From Nymphaea colorata (lineage: Eukaryota > Streptophyta > Magnoliopsida > Nymphaeales > Nymphaeaceae): 64,000 bases of DNA. The DNA lies in the NCBI RefSeq assembly GCF_008831285.2, contig NC_045140.1, forward strand, positions 22,462,131 to 22,526,130, in the 5' to 3' direction. Under the pieces are notes generated by a model. It saw nothing but the letters and a program-made list of their open reading frames with translations, did not search any database and was not told the origin of the DNA. A program made the translations under genes and the position numbers. Of this stretch, positions 60,893 to 64,000 are shown in pieces (position 1 is the first letter of the stretch; each line of letters opens with the position of its first letter).

Positions 60893-61875
60893 GATCAAGA
60901 CAGGGTCGTCTCCGGATTTGTACATGAGCCATACCCTGGGAAACATTTATGCAAAAAATGGAGATCTGGGCAACACGCACCAGGCGGTCGACGGAATGCC
61001 ACAAAGAGATATCGTCTTTTCGAATTCCATCATAACTTGGTACGTTGAACAAGGGAGGAATATAGAGGCTTGGGGATTTCTGAAAATGACGCGGAGGGAT
61101 GAATTTGGTTTCGACTAGTACACTTTTGGCACTATACTCCAGAGATAGGGCACCGCTAGTGATTTGCGATTTGGGCAACATATTCATTCTCTTACTGTTA
61201 GAACCGCGTTTCATGGGAATGTCTTTTGCAAGTTTTGCACTTCTTTATATGTACACAGTGTGGAAAGATGGTGGACGCTGATGTGGTGTTTGAGTTAAAG
61301 CCGGAGAAGAATGCAGTTTCATGGAATACTATGATTTCTGGCTGCACTGGGGATTGTGAAGGAGAAAGTGCAGATATTAACCAGATGGAATGGGAAGGAA
61401 TTATTCCAAATCAAGATAAATGTGCAAGTATTCTTTCATCACTGGGTGTTCCGCATGCACTTTCACTCGTGAAGCAACTTCATGCAAAGATTGTGAATTC
61501 AATTGAAGATGAACAGCATACATACATTCAATGTGAACAACGGTCATCCTTAGACGAAAGGAATGTATGTTGAGTTTAAGGTATGAATGGTGCAGATCAA
61601 GGGAACGGGTTATGTTCTTGATACTGAGTTTGTGTTGCATAATCTGGATGAAGAGACTAAAGAGCAGCATCTTTTTTACCACAATGTTGTTTGCAATAAC
61701 GACCGCTCTAAAAGGGGTTACATTTGGAATCAAGAAGAATCTTCGTATTTGTCGGGATTCCCATACAGCTTTCAAGTTCATAAGCAAAGCAAATGACAGA
61801 GGGATAGTAATGAGAGATGCAAATCGCTTTTACCATTTCAAAAGTGGCACTTGCTCTTGTAGGGATTATTGGTAG
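60893..61875 (+). pseudogene. DYW-class PPR pseudogene, copy B
   Basis: Plus-strand pieces in several frames rebuild the outline of an organelle RNA-editing PPR protein. Visible are SPDLYMSHTLGNIYAKNGDL, MPQRDIVFSNSIITWYV, PEKNAVSWNTMISG, GYVLDTEFVLHNLDEETKEQ and the C-terminal DYW domain, with RICRDSHTAFKFISKA, RDANRFYHFKSGTCSCRDYW and a proper stop at 61873-61875. In-frame stops and frameshifts occur near 61117, 61260, 61573 and 61700. DYW proteins act in mitochondria or plastids as C-to-U editing factors. The functional parent is not in this window. Confidence 0.85.
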
Positions 61876-62559
61876 CTGCCTGGTATCTACATGGATACAT
61901 TCAGTGCAAGAAGTTGAAGTATACAGTGGAATCCATCCGTACAATATATGAATATGCCTCTATTCCTGAAGAGACTGCTTGTAGACAAATTCCCTTTGGC
62001 AGTAGCTGTGGGATCTATTCGACTGAGCAGGAAGCGTGCTTTTTACTGTGGCTAATGGTTTCGTTTGTTAATTCCATCTCTCTCCATGGATAATTTAGAT
62101 GACATTTTATCCTTACCTTTGCAGGAAGAGAATGTGCCAACCTTAACATTTTGGAGCAAATGCAACCAAAGAGACTCGGCCGTCTAAATTAGTTTAATTT
62201 TCTTATGACATAGAAAGACTGAAAAATGCTATGAGTTATATTTTGTATTTTTATATGGTTTCTGTCTATACAGACAACATAATGCCGTTATTCTCTTCAA
62301 TGCAGCCGAATAATGATTTTCAGAAGCACATGTAAATGCAATAATTTTTGTCAGGAGGCCGCAGCGAAGGTATTAACAATGCCTGAAAATTGCTTTATGA
62401 ACATCAATGAAGTCTCAACGTCTGGATATAAACTAGAATCGGACTAATCTTTGGGTAGTGCTAAAAGTTGTCGGTAAAAATTAATAAAGGTAGCATGGCC
62501 TTCCATTCGCTTTCATAATTCATTCTAAGGAATCTGTCAGATTTGTGCTTCCAAACAGT

Positions 62560-62640
62560 CAAGGACAGGGCTGATGAAGTGTTATTGGAAGAACCCATTC
62601 TCCATTCTCTCTTCCTTCCACAAGCAGAGGATGCTCATAT
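62560..62640 (-). pseudogene. RGP1 last-exon fragment in duplication copy B
   Basis: The minus strand reads YEHPLLVEGRENGEWVLPIT, matching the start of RGP1 exon 11 (YDHPLLVEGREKGEWVLPIT). The splice acceptor, CAG in the true gene, reads ATG here (62643-62641), so the exon could no longer be joined. The remaining C-terminal codons have decayed. No other RGP1 exon is found to the right. Confidence 0.85.
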
Positions 62641-62887
62641 CATGAAGCAGCCATAGCTGGTGCTAGATGTTCGTATTTTTATGTTGGACACATAAAGTCG
62701 ACGAAATAAATCAGTCAGCTTTTCCTTATGAGTTATGTGCAAGCGTCCACTCACAATGAGCAGAAATGAATAATTGTAATTTTTCGTCCCTGTGATTTTA
62801 CCTTGGGAAAATTGGATTCTCTACTTATATTTAGTTTCATCTTGTTGTTAGAAATAAATCATTGATCAAGTATTTTTAGGGGAACGT

Positions 62888-63130
62888 CACTACAACAAAT
62901 AACACAATCGCCGAGTGGTGGTAGGCGGTCGAGAGAGGGCTGTCGCATTTGCCAACGGAGGGCCTCGACGTCGTCAGAAGAAGCCGACAAAACGCGAACC
63001 ATTTGGGAGGCGGGGAGAGGTTGCCGTCGACGGTGACGGTGGTCGGCAAATACCACCATCCGTGGAGCCGTTGAAGGCAGCAATGTTCAGGTCCAACTTG
63101 ACGCATGTGGTGGTCTGGAGTTGGATAATC
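62888..63130 (+). mobile_element. CACTA (En/Spm)-like terminal fragment
   Basis: CACTACAACAAAT at 62888 matches the terminal motif of plant CACTA elements. It is followed by an unusually GC-rich subterminal stretch with repeated GCCGA, CGTCG and GACGGT words, as in CACTA ends. No matching opposite terminus was found before the window ends, so it is probably a truncated end. Confidence 0.5.
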
Positions 63131-63527
63131 TTATAATTTTACCGCAAACGAGACCCTTGGCATGATAGAAATCACATATCGTAATGGTTCATTTATCAGC
63201 AAAAGAACTCGCACGCCTTACCTTCCATATGAGATGGTGGTAATTAAGCTTGTAATTGGCAATTTGCTGGCTTTTCATTGATGTCTCATCTGTTGCCAAG
63301 TGCGAACTATATAAAAGAAAGTTGCATTATCTAGGGATGAGTCCTTGTATGGCTTTGCTGTCACAGACTCACACACCTTGGCAGATATGGGATAACTGCG
63401 GCTCGATTGAATTGGGCTATCTTGAAATTGTACGTATTTGGCATTTAAAATCTGAAAGCTGTTTCTATGGCTAGTTAAGTCAGTAATATTTATTCATCTT
63501 TGAGTTCTAACTGTTTGTATTTTTTAG

Positions 63528-63773
63528 GTGGTTGGGCCAAGGAAAAGTCCAAAAATCTAATAAGCAGTACGTGTGGGAAGCGGATGCTGATAGCAATTCC
63601 TATGAGATAAGAAAGGAAACAGATCCAAAGAAACGACTGAAACGGGGGTCAGAAATGACGTTCTAGATTTTCGTAATGCTTTGACATGGTAACGACTCCC
63701 TTGCTTTTTATTCAGAAGGCTGATGATAAGTACGAGTTCACAGATCCTGCTAGAATGCAGGGATTAGTAAATT
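63528..63773 (+). pseudogene. Organellar HSP90 pseudogene fragment
   Basis: From 63528 the plus strand reads VVGPRKSPK, then after a +1 shift SNKQYVWEADADSNSYEIRK and ETDPKKRL, ending at a stop (63664-63666). A second piece after an AG acceptor at 63714-63715 reads KADDKYEFTDPARMQGLVN and then loses similarity. These match consecutive segments of the N-terminal half of mitochondrial/plastid HSP90 (HSP90.5/HSP90.6 type). The frameshift, stop and missing neighbours indicate a dead copy. The exon boundary suggests genomic rather than retro-copied origin. Confidence 0.75.
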
Positions 63774-64000
63774 GTTTTTTTCCCCAATTTATAGGGCCGA
63801 TGACATGTATTGCTCATTCTTTTTGCATTGTTGCTATACTATCTTGAAACTCATCTATAGAACTGTTTCTTTGTCACTTGCACTGTTGCCATCTTTGTTG
63901 CTTATTCTTTTTTGTCTAATCTTATAAGTAAAATTGTTGCTATATTGTCTTGAAACATATCTACAGAATTGTTTCTTTGTCACTTGCACTGTTCCAATGT

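Larger units (their letters stand above)
55700..62670. repeat. Segmental duplication, copy B (diverged, interrupted)
   Basis: Blocks homologous to 39412-43690 appear in the same order and on the same strands: RAD23 exon 2/intron 1 (55705-56050), exon 1 and upstream (56330-57430), PPR gene (60893-62100), tail (62400-62550) and RGP1 last exon (62560-62668). About 3.4 kb without a copy-A match (57.43-60.89 kb) separates the RAD23 and PPR parts. Copy B therefore lies directly downstream of copy A plus the intact RGP1 gene, as expected of an old tandem duplication. Confidence 0.82.

Noticed and set aside
60530-60894. Overlapping ORFs of 108 and 75 codons
   Set aside because: They are Phe/Ser-rich translations of a T-rich repeat (TTTAAATCAAACTC occurs twice), not genes.

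Overview
This is a nuclear genome segment from a flowering plant. The genes are split by many short exons with plant-type GT-AG introns. The background is AT-rich by eye and full of microsatellites, MITE-like insertions and pseudogene fragments, and the protein set (GEX2, TIC55, secretory class III peroxidase, DYW-type PPR) is angiosperm-specific. I cannot place the species; it is not a compact Brassicaceae-type genome. Gene models were built by hand by joining exons at splice sites in consistent phase.

Layout: (1) 673-12858, + strand, a 17-exon GEX2 gene for a sperm-surface adhesion protein. (2) 12859-17033, intergenic, with a 176-bp MITE-like insertion that has a 12-bp target duplication. 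(3) 17034-18550, +, an atypical cinnamoyl-CoA-reductase-like gene (SNL6 type). (4) about 19405-19669, -, a disabled MOZART1/GIP-like gene. (5) 21289-24531, -, TIC55, a chloroplast inner-envelope Rieske oxygenase, divergent from (6) 26808-30033, +, a class III peroxidase. (7) 32446-40479, -, RAD23, a ubiquitin shuttle receptor with 12 exons. (8) about 41049-41615, a PPR remnant. (9) 43529-51812, -, RGP1, a subunit of the RIC1-RGP1 Rab GEF, with probable 5'UTR exons out to about 54.9 kb. (10) 55.7-62.7 kb, a diverged, broken second copy of the RAD23-5'/PPR/RGP1-3' block, interrupted by about 3.4 kb of repeats and a PIF/Harbinger remnant. (11) 62.9 kb to the end, a CACTA-like terminus and an organellar-HSP90 pseudogene fragment.

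The intact genes are unrelated housekeeping or reproductive genes and do not form a pathway or cluster. I found no new multi-gene system. The most informative structures are the direct segmental duplication from 39.4-43.7 kb to 55.7-62.7 kb, which produced three pseudogenes; the MOZART1 pseudogene; a 44-nt intron in GEX2; a uORF four bases upstream of the RGP1 start; and a pair of related MITEs in the introns of RAD23 and RGP1, one with a clean 9-bp target duplication.
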